Shown here: in pieces, positions 22,304-35,877 of the stretch
How the letters are laid out: each line of letters starts with the position of its first letter
How positions within the stretch are numbered: position 1 is the first letter of the stretch
Source of the DNA: Bryoerythrophyllum caledonicum
Lineage: Eukaryota; Streptophyta; Bryopsida; Pottiales; Pottiaceae
NCBI GenBank assembly: GCA_963971425.1
Contig: OZ020524.1
Location: 16,805,845 to 16,869,844, forward strand
Direction: 5' to 3'
DNA: 64,000 bases
Position numbers and translations under genes: made by a program
The notes under the pieces: model-generated
What the model was told of the DNA's origin: nothing
What the model saw: only the letters and a program-made list of their open reading frames with translations
The model's database searches: none

Positions 22304-25300
22304 ACATAGTATTTGTAATGTAGATGGCTCGATTCGGGGTTTTCTTAGCTCGGGTGGAATAGTAGGTTCTTCGTATGGTTTTGAGTCTACCTCAAATAAT
22401 GCAATGATATGGGAGTCTAGAAAAGGGTTTGAGTGTTGGTTGTTGTTTTGGTACCAATTGTTGTTCGGTGTGATGGTGATTGGATTTGTGTTGTTTGGAT
22501 CATGTTCGGCGGCAAGTCGAGCCCAATGTATTGCTTGTTCCATTTCCTTCTCGTTGTACAGGTGAGCTATACCATTACCGATCCATTTGTAGTCAAAGGC
22601 CTTTCCCAAGGATCCAAATATTTTGTCTCTTTCATAGGGTGAGTAGAATTTTTTTAGTTTGATAGAACATGTGACCGGGGAAGAAAAGTATGATTGTTTG
22701 ATGTCGAAGGATGAGATTAGTGAGTCTAAAATGGGTGTGGATATTGGGTATTGCGCATTTTTGAGGAGGTCATTTTTTTGGTATTCGATATTTATACCTT
22801 TGGTATAGCCAAATTAATTTGGTTTCAAAGGGTTGGGTCGTTGGTTCGATGTTCGTAGGAGTTTGTAGTTTTGTATTGTATTGATTCCATTGGAGTCGAG
22901 TAACGGGGATAGTGTGCAAATGTCGGCCATTTTCTTCATATAGATGTACTTGATTGTTATCTATTTTAATTGTGTTTGAGAATGTAAGGATATCATTTTC
23001 GGGGTTGCATTCTGTTGTATAGATGTTTAAGAGTGGAATAATTATGGGTGGTGTTACGGATCTTGAGTCTGAGAATTGTTCTTGGGGGTGGTGGGCTAGG
23101 ATGATATCCGAGTAAATTTTGTTTTGAATTTTTTGGTAGTATTGTTTTAGTTTTTTGATGTTATGTGTGGAGGTATTGGTGTCGTGTTGTGGAAAAAGGT
23201 CTTTTTGGAGAAGCCATTTATTGTATGTATTATCATTGTGTTGTCATTGGCATAAATATTTTGTGTAGGTATTTTGTATATTATTTGTGTCTGTGTGTTG
23301 GATTTGTTTATGGTGTATGATGTTATTAATGGGATATGTGGTAGGATTTTTGGGGATGTGTGTTGGGGGACGGGGATGGCATGGATGTGGAGGGTTAGGG
23401 GGATTGATTGGTGGAGGAATATTTCTTGGGATGATGCTATTGTTGAGGGTGACGAATGAATCTTTAAGTATATAGGAGTATGAGTGTATGTTACAAGGGG
23501 TATGACATGTAGTGGGGCATGTTGGGTGGCAAAATAGTTGTTTAGCAACATTTAGAGCACTTTTTAATAGTTTGGATGGATTGAAGTGGTAGGTTTTGAA
23601 GTCCTCATTGTTCATGATGTGTGTGCCGTTAGGTAAAGTAATTTGGTTTAGTTCAAAAACATTTTTTGAGAGGAGTTTTTGAAGAAGCTTTTGTGAGATT
23701 TGGGCATTGAGTGTGTTGTGATTTAGTGTTTCTTGGCGCCATATTGTTTCTAGTGGTGTAGGATTAATGAGGAAGTTTGGAACTTGGAAACGTACTTTTA
23801 AGGTGGACTTTAGCTATGTGTTTTAGTAAGAAGAATGTTCGTGTTATTGGTGATCTTATGTAGTCACTTTTTTAAACTTTGGGTATGTTTTCGGCACCAC
23901 CGTATTGGGCAAGGACATAATGAGTTAATCCATTATATATTTTTCCAAATCTACCTTTATCGTTTGAAGCATTTTGTAGTTGTTCACCTATACATCGGAG
24001 ATATGCGTTTTTGAAGGAGAAAGCTTCAAGCCCAAATAGGTTATGTGGGAGTTGGGTTATTGCATTTGACATACATTTTGGTAATCCACATATAGTTTTT
24101 TGTATGGCTATTATTTTTTGATCAATTTTTTTGATAGCTAGCATAGTATAAGGTACACCATAGAAACTGTATGCCACTCCTGGTCGTAGTACGGTATCAA
24201 CCATTTTTATTTTTTGTTTCATGGTGGCCGGACATGTTGTTAGTTATTTGCATTGTTTGATGAGTTTCGTGGTTGAAGTGTGAATTTGGATTTTCCGTTT
24301 TAGTGAGGGAACAAGATTAGTACCTAGGTATATGTATGGTTCATTTTGGTGTAGTATAGGAATCGGTTGATTGCCGTAATTGATGTTAGAAGCTTGCATT
24401 AGGGCTTTGAAAGTGGTAGGGTTCAATTTGGATTTGTTTGGGCATTCGGTAGCGGCACATTTTGGGACACCTACGTCCATTCCGGTCCATTTGCAATATC
24501 TATCAATTTCATTGAGTTGTATTTGGATAGATTTAATTTTATTAGTTATGGCGGCGAGGTCATCCGCATATGCGGCAGAGTTTATTGTGACTTGTGATGT
24601 GCCAATTGCATATCCGTTGTTGCCTCGTTCTAGCCATCTAAGTAGTAGTTCTAAGAATATTATGAATAGGTATGGACTAAGGGTGTCCCCTTGTATAGTT
24701 CCTCTTTGGATGGGTATATGTTTTGTTTTTCCAAAGTATTCACCGATATAGTAAGTGGATGTTTGGGAGTAGATGTTTCCAACAAGTGTAGTTGCATCTT
24801 TTGGATACCCAAGATCCATCATTATTGCTAGTAGTCGAGCATGGTCTATTGAGCCAAAGGCATTTTAAAATTCAACGTATAATATGTATTTATCTTGGTT
24901 TGTAAATCTTGCGTCTTCTAGTGCGGCTATTATAGTTTGTATTTGTCAAGCGGTACTTCTCTCTGCTCTAAATCCTTCTTGACTATCATGTAGGATTTTG
25001 AATTTTTCACCGTATAAGGATATTACAGAGGTGAGTGTGCTAGTGAAGAGTTTATATATTGTATTAGCTAGTGCAATTGGCCTATGGTTTGGTAGTATAG
25101 ATGAGTCATCTTTTTTGTATGGTAAAATTGTTGCACTTGATTTCCATGAGGTCGGTATTTGTTTTTGTTTATAGCAGTTAGAGAAGAATAGGAATAATAA
25201 TTTATGAAATCTTGGAGGCATATTTTTGAGTGTTGAATTTGGTATGCGGTCTGGGCCTGGGGCTTTGTTGTTACCAGGATTTCGAAGGCATGTGTCGTAT

Positions 25301-28026
25301 GTGGCTTTGTTGAAGTATTTATGTAGCGGAATTTCTGGTTCGCCTTGTTAGTCGAGGGTAAATCCATCAAGGTCATACCATGAGTATTGGCGTACTGCAT
25401 ATGTACATTCAATTGGATGTTGTGGTTGGTAATTAAATGTTGGTACTGTTGGTCTATTGCTTTTTGTTTGTTGGTTGAATATTTCATTTGCAATGTCTTC
25501 GGGGCTGGTTAAAATATTATTATATTGATTTGTGATACAATCCATCGGTGGGGTTTCCAGGTTTTTAAAGACATTTCTGTTAATTTTCTTTGGGCTAATT
25601 TTGTATAATTGTCTGTATTTTGAGATGGCTTTCTTAATGTTAATTTTGGCGTATTTTGAGGTTACTTTTCGGGCTTGTATGTTGGCATTTTTTGCAATTA
25701 GTGCGATATCTTTTATCCATGTATCGTGGGGTAGATCCAGAGGCGGCAGGGTAGGGATTTGGGAGTGTTGTAGAGTTAGTAGTTCATTGCATATGGGGTG
25801 GTTACGACATTGAGGGTTGTTTTTTACCATTCTAATGGTTTTTTGTATAACATGGTATGTAGTTAGGTGTTGTTTCCAAGTTTTAAAAAGTTTGCGGGGT
25901 AAATAACCGCCTTTTTGAGAAGTTCTCTTTGTAATTTGAGGTATTGGGTGGGCTCTACAAGTTTGTTTTAGTGTGTCAGAGATTTTATTGATGAGTTTGT
26001 CTAGGGTGTGGCATGCTTCTTGCCATTGTATTTGTGATAGTTGACTATTATTTTCAAGAGTATTTATGAGGGAGTCTGTTCGTATGGAGTTTTCTTCAAA
26101 GAATTTTGTGTTGAATTTTTCTATATTGTCTTTTGGTATGGGGTTGAGTATACGTATAGTGTCATTGTTTAGGATTGTGGGAGTTCTATTAATCAATGTG
26201 TTATTTGGGATGTATAATCGTATAGATGAGTGGTCCGAGTTGAGAATAACATCCTTGTTTGTTGTAGAGGTGTATTGTATATTGTTGTTTGTATTTATAT
26301 AGAATCCATCTATTAGACTCCAATCACTATAATTATAGCCACCTTGTCTAGAGAATTGTGTATCGGTACAGTATTCATGTAGGCGAAGATTAAGTTTTTT
26401 GTGAAGCGGCGCCATTGGTAATCAATGATTTGGAGGGGGGTGTTGTGATTTCCCTTTTGGCGACCGATTAATGCTATGTCTCTATTGAAGTCTCCACATA
26501 ATAGGTATGTGTGATTGGGGTTGTTGTTAATTTGAGATGTAATAGCGTTTTGTATGTCTATGATAAATCTAGTATCTTCGGGATGAGATGGCATATACAT
26601 GTGAAAGATTAACCATGGTTGTAGTGGGTGATTAGTAATTTTGATTATTTGAATGTAAGGAGATATGTGCATTAGGGTAGGAACTTTGTTGATGTTGCCT
26701 GGGAAGCATATTTTTTTACTATTAGTGTAAGGAGGCCCTCGCGGCCTGGTGTGTATGGCCTTTGTTGTTGAATGCATCTTGTAAGTGCATGTGTGTTGTT
26801 AAAGATGAGTTTATAGTCTTGAAATATATTTTGTATATATTTTGTAGATTTTGTGGCGGATAATTTTGTTTCTTGTATAACTATGAGGGATGGTGGTGTG
26901 TCTCTGTGCGTGACCAAAGTTTGTAAGCTAGGAAGGGCAGTGTTTAGAGAGGAGGCATCCCATGTGATTATGCATGTATTTTCTTGATTTGATCTAATGT
27001 TTTGATTTTGTGGAGGGATGTGGGTTAGTGGTGGAGGTGGGTGGGTTTATTCTGGTATAGGGTCTAAGCATTTTAGTGATTCATTAATGAGATTGTTATG
27101 GAGGTAAGGGAATTTTAGTTTTATTGTTTCATTTGAGGGAGGTATGGTTTGGCTATGTAAAGAGTCATATAGTTCCTTATGTATTGAGTACTCATGGTTT
27201 ATAATAGTTTGGTCGTCTTCAAGAAACTTTATGTAAGGGTGCTTAGTGTGAATTTGTCGTTCTGGTGGGTTTTGTAAGTTTAGTAAAGTTTGTAGAAGTG
27301 TATTGGTCCATATAACTGTCTTCAATTTTGAGGATTTACGAGATGGTTACATTCATCTATGTGTGGGTGAATAGTGACTACTAGGGCATATAGAATGTGG
27401 GGTGGTGGATGCGTATTTTTTTGTTGTATGTAATGGGCAATGTTTGGGTGTGTAGCGTTATGTGTGTGTTGTAGTGTATGTGTGTTTTTTAAGAAAGGTG
27501 CGAAGGATTTTGCAATGTGTCTATATTCCGGTTGGAATTTTATGGTATTAGGTATGAAGTATATTTTGGCATTTTTCTTATGTGATGTAGGGTGTCTTTT
27601 TAGTATATTAGGCATTGGGCCCGGGTTAATTTCAATGTCTCCTCCTAAAAGTAGTAGGAGTTTTATGTGTTTTGGTTTGGTGTTGTGTTTTAGAATTGTT
27701 GTTTTTTGTGTAACTTTATGAAGTTTTTTTTTGTGCCATTGCAGTTATGTTTGTTCTGTAGTGAGTATGAGTTTCTGTTTGGGTGTGTTACTGTTTTTTC
27801 TTTTGTTGTACATCTAGTGGTTTTTTCGAGTATGTTTGCTAATTGTTTTGTATTTAGGGTGGATTTGTGTGTATTAGTTTGTATGTTTTTAGTTCTATTT
27901 TCTTGTATGTATGGTATGTGTGGTTTTGTGGTATTTGGTGCTATTTTGTACCAATTTGTTTTCATGGTTTGTGAGTTTTTTTGTGTGTTTCTTTGTGTGT
28001 TACTTTGTATGATTTTTATGTAATAA
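22304..28026 (-). pseudogene. LINE-2 ORF2, N-terminal and central part
   Basis: Fragments in several frames, read right to left: a Lys/Thr/Asn-rich leader (28026-27690), 2A (27660-27616), MPNILKRHP region (27615-27047), endonuclease (26917-26313, with GDFNRDIALIGRQKG), linker (26415-25348), and reverse transcriptase (25221-24244, with RGTIQGDTLSPYLF and AYADDLAAITNKI). A C-terminal RT extension with PHNLFGLEAFSFKNAYLRCIGEQL follows (24222-23872), then a poorly kept region to 22304. Many frameshifts and stops, for example where LPLHKK(L)NL replaces the usual FTENLNF near 26400 and a lost frame near 24860 in VDFKNAFGSID. Its sequence is closer to LINE-3 than to LINE-1. Confidence 0.88.
27616..27660 (-). 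other. 2A motif of LINE-2
   Basis: Reads LLLLLGGDIEINPGP then Met. All fixed 2A residues (D, E, N, P, G, P) are present. Because LINE-2 differs from LINE-1 at most synonymous positions around it, the motif appears to have been kept at the protein level. Confidence 0.85.
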
Positions 28027-28072
28027 ACACGCAATTAAGCAATTTTGCACTCACCAAATAAAAGTGCACTTA
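28027..28072 (+). repeat. Left terminal inverted repeat of the 14 kb transposon
   Basis: Starts ACACGCAATTAAGCAATT, then TTGCACTCACCAAAT..GTGCACT. The first 18 bases are identical to the inverted right end. Confidence 0.75.
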
Positions 28073-28592
28073 GGTACAATGGCGGCCATTGCGAACAAAA
28101 GTGGCAAAATTGCAAAAAAAATGTTTTTCAAAGAAAAAAAATGTTTTTCAAAAAAAAAAAAAACTTTTGCAACAATATTATGTACAATCATGGTTGTTAA
28201 TATTGGAAGCAATTTTTTGGCATTTTCAACTAATTTTTGGTGGTCCCTCGTTAATACTAAATAAATGTGTATTTAATATAGTTTCACAATATTTCAAAGA
28301 TAGATTTGAAGGATAATAGTATACAAACAGGCGTTATCACAAAAAAAACATACTTTATGTAAGGGTTGGCAGTTGATTAAAAGATATTCTACGTAGTACG
28401 TAATGCATACAATGGTGGAAACTAAATATAGATGCTTCTACAATTGGACTTAGCACCAATAGTAAAAACACCTTGACTCTACATGATTAATGACATAACG
28501 TCCTACATCACCCTTAGAATATACTACTCTTACACATACACTATATAGCAATTACCATACACAATTAGTATACTCTCATCAAGGAACACTAT

Positions 28593-31500
28593 CTACTCCA
28601 TAGAATTTAGGCCAGCTTGCAAACGGTCGTCATCGATAGCTTTAGTTTGCATTGCAATATATTGTAGTATGTGAGCCTTTGCGGATTGAAGAATGTGAAT
28701 CCTGCTTTCAACCTGCACTACAAATACATTGCGCTTTCTCCCCCTGTTGGCCCCGGACATGGTTATTTCCGGTGTGTCTATCCATGAAAAAATGCATGCT
28801 TCTTTCTCTATCCAACTATGGCTCTCCCCAGATGGCTCCCAGAATGAATCCATGCAATTTGCATACCGTTGTGCAGAAGACCCATGTCCATCAACAACCC
28901 CCATTTGGATGATGGGCCAATATCAACCTTTATCTTGTGTCTCCATCGGTTTTTTCCTTCCTCAATCACTTTCCCTACATAGAATGGTACACCGCCTTCT
29001 ATTTCTGCTCGATCAACACTCAAGGCTACAAATTGTCCACAACAGATATCAGATTGTAGATTGAATGGTGGAAATGGGTTGTGATTACCTTCATACATTG
29101 CTCCTTCTTCGGCTCGTTCCTCAACATAGTTGTGCTCTGTTCGTTGTGCCCTTTGCAGTGCTTGATTAGAGGGTCTTCCTCTATAAGGAGCAAAGTATCC
29201 TCGAGCCTCGGCATTTGGAAGCATCGCCACTACCTACTCTACGACATCTATCTTGCCATTTTCTTCACTTGCACCATCTATTACATCCAAAGATGCACTC
29301 GCTGTTGGTCCGGTGTTGGAGAGCTCTGAAGGCCAAAATGGTGAGGAATGATGCTCATTGCTACGGTCTTTGTGTGGAAATTTAGCTAAATAGAATTTCA
29401 ATATTTCAGCCTCTACTTTTGCCTCACAATTCTTGTCCTCATGCTGCAATCTTTGAATGCAACTTTGTTTATATACAATGAAATCATCCAACGCCTTCAA
29501 CTCCCGTTCGTCCGTTGCAAATACTTCCGCAAACGATGGTCGCTCATCCCTACTTGGCAACGACCTCAAAATTTTTGTCCCTGCCTCCGGTCCCCATGGA
29601 TCCTTGCAATAATGCTTGTGTTGTACTCGAACCTCATGAGTCCCTTCTCGATTGTCCATATAGAATCGTATGTGGTGCGGAAATGTTATTCCCACTAATG
29701 AATCCTGGCCTGTCAGAAAGTAAGGAGTTGTGAACAATTTTCAATTCCATACATTCTCTAGCAGCTAGGCGCTAACAAATGCCTCCGTAGGAGATGTTCC
29801 TCGTTCTATAAGACTAATCATGTCCTTCAACGAGTCCACGTCCGACCTCTTCAACGTATTTGATATACAACTGAAGCGTTGATCAATATCTTTGTGTGTA
29901 TGGCTTAATATAAGAAAAGATAGTTCCACCTCCTGAAAAAACCCCAATGCCACCAATGTAGCACATAGAGCAAACATATCAATGTTTTTGTTCTTGCGTG
30001 TGCACTTATCCGCCTGAATTCGCACTGTTGGTGGCAAAAAGCCCTTCCTCCATAGTACATCTCCTATCACGTATACTATAAGAAACCCGTGATTTTTGTG
30101 ACGTTAGCTGTGATCAAGTGTGTTTTTCAAAACATGTTTTTGCGAACGGGCCGAGCCTTGGGCTCTTGGATTCTGGTGGATGTTGCACCAAACATGGAAA
30201 AATTGGCGGAAAAACGCAGAGATGTTAGCATAAACGTATTTGTTTTGCGGGACGTCCTAGTGAACAGAGTCATGTTTTAGACAACATCCTCAGAAAGGTG
30301 ACAATGCCACGTCGGCAGGGGGGTTTCAGCTTCACTGTGAGTAACTTCGAGATTGTTACTGCAACCTCCCGTAAAACACTGCCCAACGGTTAAAACACAG
30401 TGGAGATGGGCTGACCCCTACAAAAATAAAAACGTGGATGTCGTTACTGACATCACAAAAAACGTGGATGTCCTTATTGACATCACAAAAAATGTGGATG
30501 TCCTTACTGACATCACAAAAAACATGTTTGAGCCACGTATGCAAGGTAGAAATTGGATTCTTTTTAAAATGTTTGTGCCACGTAGGCAAGGTTGAAATTA
30601 GCTGCCACGTAGGCAAAGAGGATGTTGGAACAGACATCTGGATCGACGTCTACTGTGATATTTGAATGTTTATGCTAACACCATGACAAATCCAAAAATC
30701 CCATATGGATTGTCACCACTTGTGCATCCCATTGTATATATATGTAAGGCCTTCTCTCCTATCTCATCACACTTGAATCAAGAGTGATTCACTTTCATCC
30801 ATCTATTTGGATGAATTTAAATTACCCTTGGAACTTAAAGTGATACGGTACTTTTTGATGACATGGCGCTTCTTTTTGGTGACATGGCACTTGCTTTTGC
30901 TGACTTGGTGCTTGCTTTTGGTGACCTCCATCTCAACGAACGTCACAGAAAACGTCATAACGAACGTCACAGAAAACATACCGTGTTAGAAATGACGTCC
31001 CAATTTACACTGTCCACAATTAATTATTGCATTAAACTATGCTGATTGGACATGCCACGTCATATTTTAAAGGTGCCATGTCATAAAATGGCGGGTCCAC
31101 GTATGCAAGCCTAGTCACAATCGTATGCCACGTCATGCGCCACATCATGGGCCACATTACCAAGGGCCCGGATGAAAAAGTTGGGGATGTGGCACTGCCC
31201 GTCCATGTGGCCATGACGTGGACGCGACGTGGCAGCCACATGGCAGATTTTTAACACCTTCAACCCCCAAGTTTTTGTGACGTTTTAAAAAACGTAAGCC
31301 TGTTTTTTGAGATTTTGGCATGTTTTTCGCATGTCAATTATAACGGATTTTTTTGGACGTCAACGTTGACGTGCCGGATGCTGCACAAAACATAATTGCA
31401 CGTTAGTTGCCCTGTCACAAAAAACACGAATTTCTTACAGTGGTACAACAATGTACTCACGACTTGGTTGCTATCGTGTTTGTGGTGAGTCCCAAACCAC

Positions 31501-33014
31501 ACGTCGCAATGTAAACCAATCCCATGTACAAGTGCACCACACAGATGGGTCTTCACAAACCACTGTTCAATGTTCTTCACAGTCTGACGCATCTTCGGTA
31601 CCATGGTTGTGTTTTGGTCCATGCCATCCACTATGATGCACATGCACAACTCAGGGCTAATATAACACGACCTCTTAAATATCCAATAATGCCTACGTTC
31701 TTCCATCTGGTTGCGCAAATGCAACATAAACAACTCTTTTATCTTTATCCTTGCATCCACATTGGTGGTTCTCTCCATGACACATTTATACTCTCAACAA
31801 TAATAACACTTTGAGAATCTCGAGAATGGAGGTACCTGAACATGGGGATACTTGATGCGCCACATCCTTCGGAAAGAACTCATAGAAATGGTTTTCCCAA
31901 TACAAATTCTCTTCACCTCCTTGTTTACATAATTGAATACATAAAATTTGGCTGTATTCATAGAAAGAAGAATGAGAGTCACCACTTCGTTGTCACTCTT
32001 ACGACGAATACAACAATGAGGTTGAGGACAACCAGCTTCATCGACAAACGATTTAAAGCAAGCCTCTGCGGCAGACATTCTAGTGCTCTCTCTGAATGGA
32101 TCTGAAAGGTTATTGCCGTGAATTGATGTCACTCTTCCATATATAAGAGAATCCTTCTTCAATTGCTTAAAGCGCCTCTGGGAATATCCAACCCCAAGAG
32201 CGTAGCAAGCATTGCAAACTTGTTTCCCATCTAACTTTGTTACAAACTTGTCTCGACGAGTTCCTTCCGTCCTTGTATAAAAAGAAACCAACATCTGTCT
32301 CATCCACGTACTTCGTACTGAAAACTCATTAGCCCATGCATTATATCGCATGTCCAATAGATACCTTGCTGGAACGTCCCTCAAACAATTGCGTTTGCAT
32401 CCTCCTTGTGCCATTGCAATTTGCAGGCTTCTAAGTGATACCTTAGATGGTACAGCTTCTATCAATGATGGCTTTTTTGAATCTCTCCTTCTCCTATTTT
32501 GTACAGAATAGGGACGACGTGTTGGTCTAACATAAGCAAATCCATCTACATGGGGCAAATCTTGGATGTTTGAGGGAGTAGATTGAGAAAAGGGCAAATT
32601 TTCATCTATGGCATTTGAAGCATGACTACTGCGTCAAGACCTCTCGGTGGATCCTGGTGTGTTGATGAACTTAGGAAAATCAAATTTTGGGGCCATCACT
32701 TGTGTGGGCGCTATTTGTGATCCAATGTCACCATGGATACTTGTAATATTAGGTTCTACAACCACTACATGTAGCAAAGACCGATGCCAACGAATGATCA
32801 AGCCCACACTCATGCCAAGGCGTTCTCCTACAATGTCTCCGGTCCAATGCGATGCATCATCTACCCTAGTGATACGCACCGCCACCTTGAATGGGAACAA
32901 CTTCTATCCATTCAATTCCATGCCACTTTTGAATGCATGCTTCCTAGTTGCTAAGCCCACCACATCTCCTCTTTCTGAAAGCAATTCTACTGCCCTTTCC
33001 AATTCAAATGTCAT
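28593..33014 (-). pseudogene. DUF7869-like transposase, broken by stops and a CACTA insertion
   Basis: A single long frame of about 1000 residues once the CACTA element is removed, apparently without introns. Landmarks in order: a cysteine region CNACYALGVGYSQRRFK (near 32200), FRRMWRIKYPHVQVPPFSRFSKCYYC-type region (near 31830), IIVDGMDQNTTMVP (near 31625), HLCGALVHGIGLHCDVWF, RIQADKCTRKNKNIDMFA (near 30000), LSHTHKDIDQRFS (near 29890) and GVPFYVGKVIEEGKNRWRH (near 28980). The DGMDQ, Q-A-D..KNKN and HTHxDID blocks recall proteins labelled DUF7869 that often sit in mobile elements; from memory I suspect a DDE-type nuclease, unverified. Start taken at the ATG at 33014. In-frame stops at 32904, 32634, 31794, 29765 and about 29750, 29231, and a frameshift near 28860. 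Confidence 0.65.
30074..31442. mobile_element. Non-autonomous CACTA element, 1369 bp
   Basis: Ends TACTATAAGAAACCCGTG and, inverted, CACTGTAAGAAATTCGTG, both followed by a TTTTTGTGAC block: the standard plant CACTA terminus with the first left base changed. It is flanked by the 3-bp duplication GTA (30071-30073 and 31443-31445), as expected for this superfamily. Inside are GACGT-rich subterminal repeats, including a 30-bp unit repeated three times (about 30432-30525, AACGTGGATGTCCTTACTGA), and no transposase frame. Confidence 0.88.
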
Positions 33015-33629
33015 GATCCCAACAGATCTCTATTGAATTTGCCTTGCACGTGCTGCTCGTACTAATCGAGCCCTCCACAGAGCTATTGGAAACCATATTA
33101 TCCCTTTGGATGTGTGGCCGTTTCAAAAGAGTCTGAATTATACGGCTCTCCGTTATCACTACTGAGAAAAAAAAAACATTATGGTTGCACATTAGTCAAA
33201 ATACATGTACAAATTGTTAACCTCTAAAGCACCATCCATGTGATAGAAGATATGTTTGTGATCACATATTTATTGTTCAGTATATGATGATGATATTGAA
33301 CCTTTTGATAAAACTTCTTTGAAATGAAAAAATTTAACATTTGTAGAGCGTCAACTTCTAGCAAAGTGCCTTGCAATATGCTACACCTCTTTTCCATTCC
33401 TAAACATTGGTGTATAAGGAACTCATATCATTCTTGACATGATGGTAATGAATCTAGATCATATGTAACGCAAACTTTTGAAACCAAGTAAAGTGAAATT
33501 CCGGTAATCGACTCAATCTAGGGAAAAAATGAACTATTGTTGTCTACTATAATAACTATAAATTTTCAATCGGTGCGGTCAAATTTTATGAATCTTTGTG
33601 AGTATGTTACTTAACCCCTAAAAGCCCGT
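33015..33629. other. Spacer upstream of the transposase pseudogene
   Basis: AT-rich, no coding frame recognised. Around 33376-33418 there is a short inverted fragment of the R repeat family described next (GCAATATGCTACACC..TTGGTGTA). Confidence 0.4.
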
Positions 33630-34085
33630 GACAATTTCACACCAAAAACACTTCAAAATTGTTGATTCTAGTGCAATGGGTAAGGAAGGAAATAAAACCT
33701 TATATTTATCCTGTTGATGGTAGGATCTCCATCAAGACTTACTAAGAAACATACTCAAAAATATTCATACACTTTCACCACACGGATTGAAAATTTACAG
33801 TGTTTGAAGTCAAGAAAATGGTTGATTTTGTTCCCTGCGTTGAGTGGATCAGCAGACTTTGATTTCACTTGGTATTAAATTTTTGTACTATAGAAGGTCT
33901 AAATCTTTTACCATTGTGTTAAGCATGATGTTAGTTCCCAATACACCAATTTTTAGAGGTAGAGAAGGGGTGTAGCATATTCAAAACAAGTGTGTAAGGA
34001 GTGGATGTTCAAAAATTGTCAATTCACAATTTATTCCTTTGAGAATTTAATATGTTTTAGAATGATAATCCAAACGGTCAATTTT
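33630..34085 (+). repeat. Dispersed repeat R, copy 1
   Basis: About 455 bp shared with copies at 34310 and 36815. Landmarks: TCTAGTGCAATGGGTAAGG, CACACGGATTGAAA, GGATCAGCAGACTTTGA and ACACCAATTTTTAGAGGTAG. No coding capacity. Copies are in direct orientation within the 14 kb transposon. Confidence 0.75.
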
Positions 34086-34309
34086 GGAGCTCCCCGGAGT
34101 CCCCATTTCTAACTTTGAGTGGTACTAACTTTCACACCATGAATCCAAAAATCAAATTAAAAATATCTCCATGGAGCTCTTATCAGGGACAATCTACTAT
34201 AAGAATTTTTTAATATATATATTTAATTTTGAATTTTAGTAACCTGCCCAAAATCTAAAACGTACCCTCCATGTACACTTGGGCTCTTAGGGGTTAATCC
34301 CTAAGGACA

Positions 34310-34865
34310 GGCATTTTTCACAACAAAATCTCTCCAAAACCGCTCATTCTAGTGCCATGAGTAAAGTGGGAAACAAAAAGTTTTCATGGATACGTCTAAG
34401 CGTACGACCTTAGTTCATACTTATTATGTATCGTCCTCACAAAATTTTAGAAAGATTGACCACACAAATTGAAAGATTAGTGTTTGAAGTAGACAACACG
34501 GTTAGTTTTCTTTCCTAGGTTGAGGGAAATTTTCTTTGACTTTACTTGGTGTCAAGTCTTTGCACTACAGAATGTTTAATTTCATTACCATTATATTAAT
34601 GATGATGTTATATTCTTGTACACCAATTTTTAGAGGTACAAGAGGGGTGTAGCATATTTGAAACAATTGTAGAAGGGGTAGAAATTCAAAATTTACCAAG
34701 TTGCGCTTTATTTTTTTGTGACGTAACCATGTCTTAGAATGAGAATCTATATGTATTATAGTAAAAGAAAAGGTTTACACTACATCATTTGATAGAGAAA
34801 ATAAAATGAAAATAATATAAAGATCTCTAAGTTTTATGTGGAAAAGAAGAAGTTTTTTGGGTTCC
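34310..34865 (+). repeat. Dispersed repeat R, copy 2
   Basis: Same landmarks as copy 1 in the same order (ACACCAATTTTTAGAGGTAC, GGGGTGTAGCATATTTGAA), extended at the right by AAGATCTCTAAGTTTTATGTG, which copy 3 also has. More diverged than copy 3 from copy 1. Confidence 0.72.
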
Positions 34866-35877
34866 TTGCCTTACAATGCGTGATCATGTGGGCAAATGAT
34901 TGACTTTGGTTAATGTAGAAATTTTCAGTAGAGACAACAAATGAAATTTAAAAATATGAGAGGAAATAGTATTACTTGTTATTATTGACAAATGTAGGTC
35001 ATTCTAACAACAACACAAAACATAAGGTCGATCGGGAATCAATTTTAAAAATGAATAAAAAGTAATTTCTCACCTCAAGATACGTTGCAGGTATTAGCGG
35101 TATAAGCACCGGCATTTGATGGCGCTTAACATTAAGTTACCATTCCCCCAGCTGTTGGTAGACATGCTCTTCAACTCTTTCCTACTTGCGGACCGTGCAT
35201 AAAATTTATATGGTGCTTTGATGAAACTATAAGATGAAAACAACCAAGTATTTTTATATTATATATAGCACAATAATTTAATATAACATGTATAAAATAT
35301 AAACGAATGGAAAACAAAGTAAAATTTTCAAAGTCCAAAAGTAAACATTGGAATATTCAACTTGAGGCACAAGGTTTCAACGTGCATATAAGGTTTCTAT
35401 ACAAACCTAAATGGTCACTTTTCTTCCCACTTTCAAAGGTGAGCTCTCCTGTAATCGCAACATCAAAACCAAGTGTCTTCATTAGTTCATTTGCTGATTA
35501 CGGTTAGCTTTGTGTGTGGTGTGTAGATTGGAGGCAAGTGGAGCTTTGAAGCAAATCACGTGAGCTTGGTAAGCATGTCTAACTCTGTTTCATTGCAGAA
35601 TCAAAACTAGGAAACTCAAAGTATAGGTTAGTGCAATAGAATGGGATGAGGCAGTATCAAACATTGATCACATGAATAAATACACCAACTTCAATATTTC
35701 CAAAATTTCAAATTCATTAGAAGTTCAGTATTTACATATGATAGAAGCCATTAACTATTGAGTGTAGCCCACAGCATAGTACTGAAATGTTGGCTTCGAA
35801 ACCACTAAAAACTAAAACTGTGAGATAGCCGGTAGTGTGACAATAAATCTGTGACTACACACACCAGTCCACAAAGC
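34866..35877. other. AT-rich spacer; nothing recognised
   Basis: About 1 kb with no convincing gene, inverted repeat or transposon end. One 66-codon frame (35307-35507) shows no family resemblance and is probably chance. Confidence 0.35.

Larger units (their letters stand above)
22290..28026 (-). mobile_element. LINE-2, 5' segment
   Basis: The rest of the minus-strand LINE opened by LINE-1: ORF2 from about 400 bp upstream of 2A through endonuclease and reverse transcriptase to the start of the RNase H linker. Its 5' end stops abruptly at 28026, where the terminal repeat of the 14 kb DNA transposon begins, so any ORF1 or 5' UTR is missing. Confidence 0.85.

Noticed and set aside
22226..22609. 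127-codon frame ending in a poly-Lys run as a distinct protein
   Set aside because: It is the LINE-2 ORF2 reading across the joint into the antisense T-tail of LINE-1.
28027..28037. 8- to 9-bp target duplication for the 14 kb transposon
   Set aside because: ATGTAATAA on the left and AGTACATAG on the right do not match at any sensible offset.
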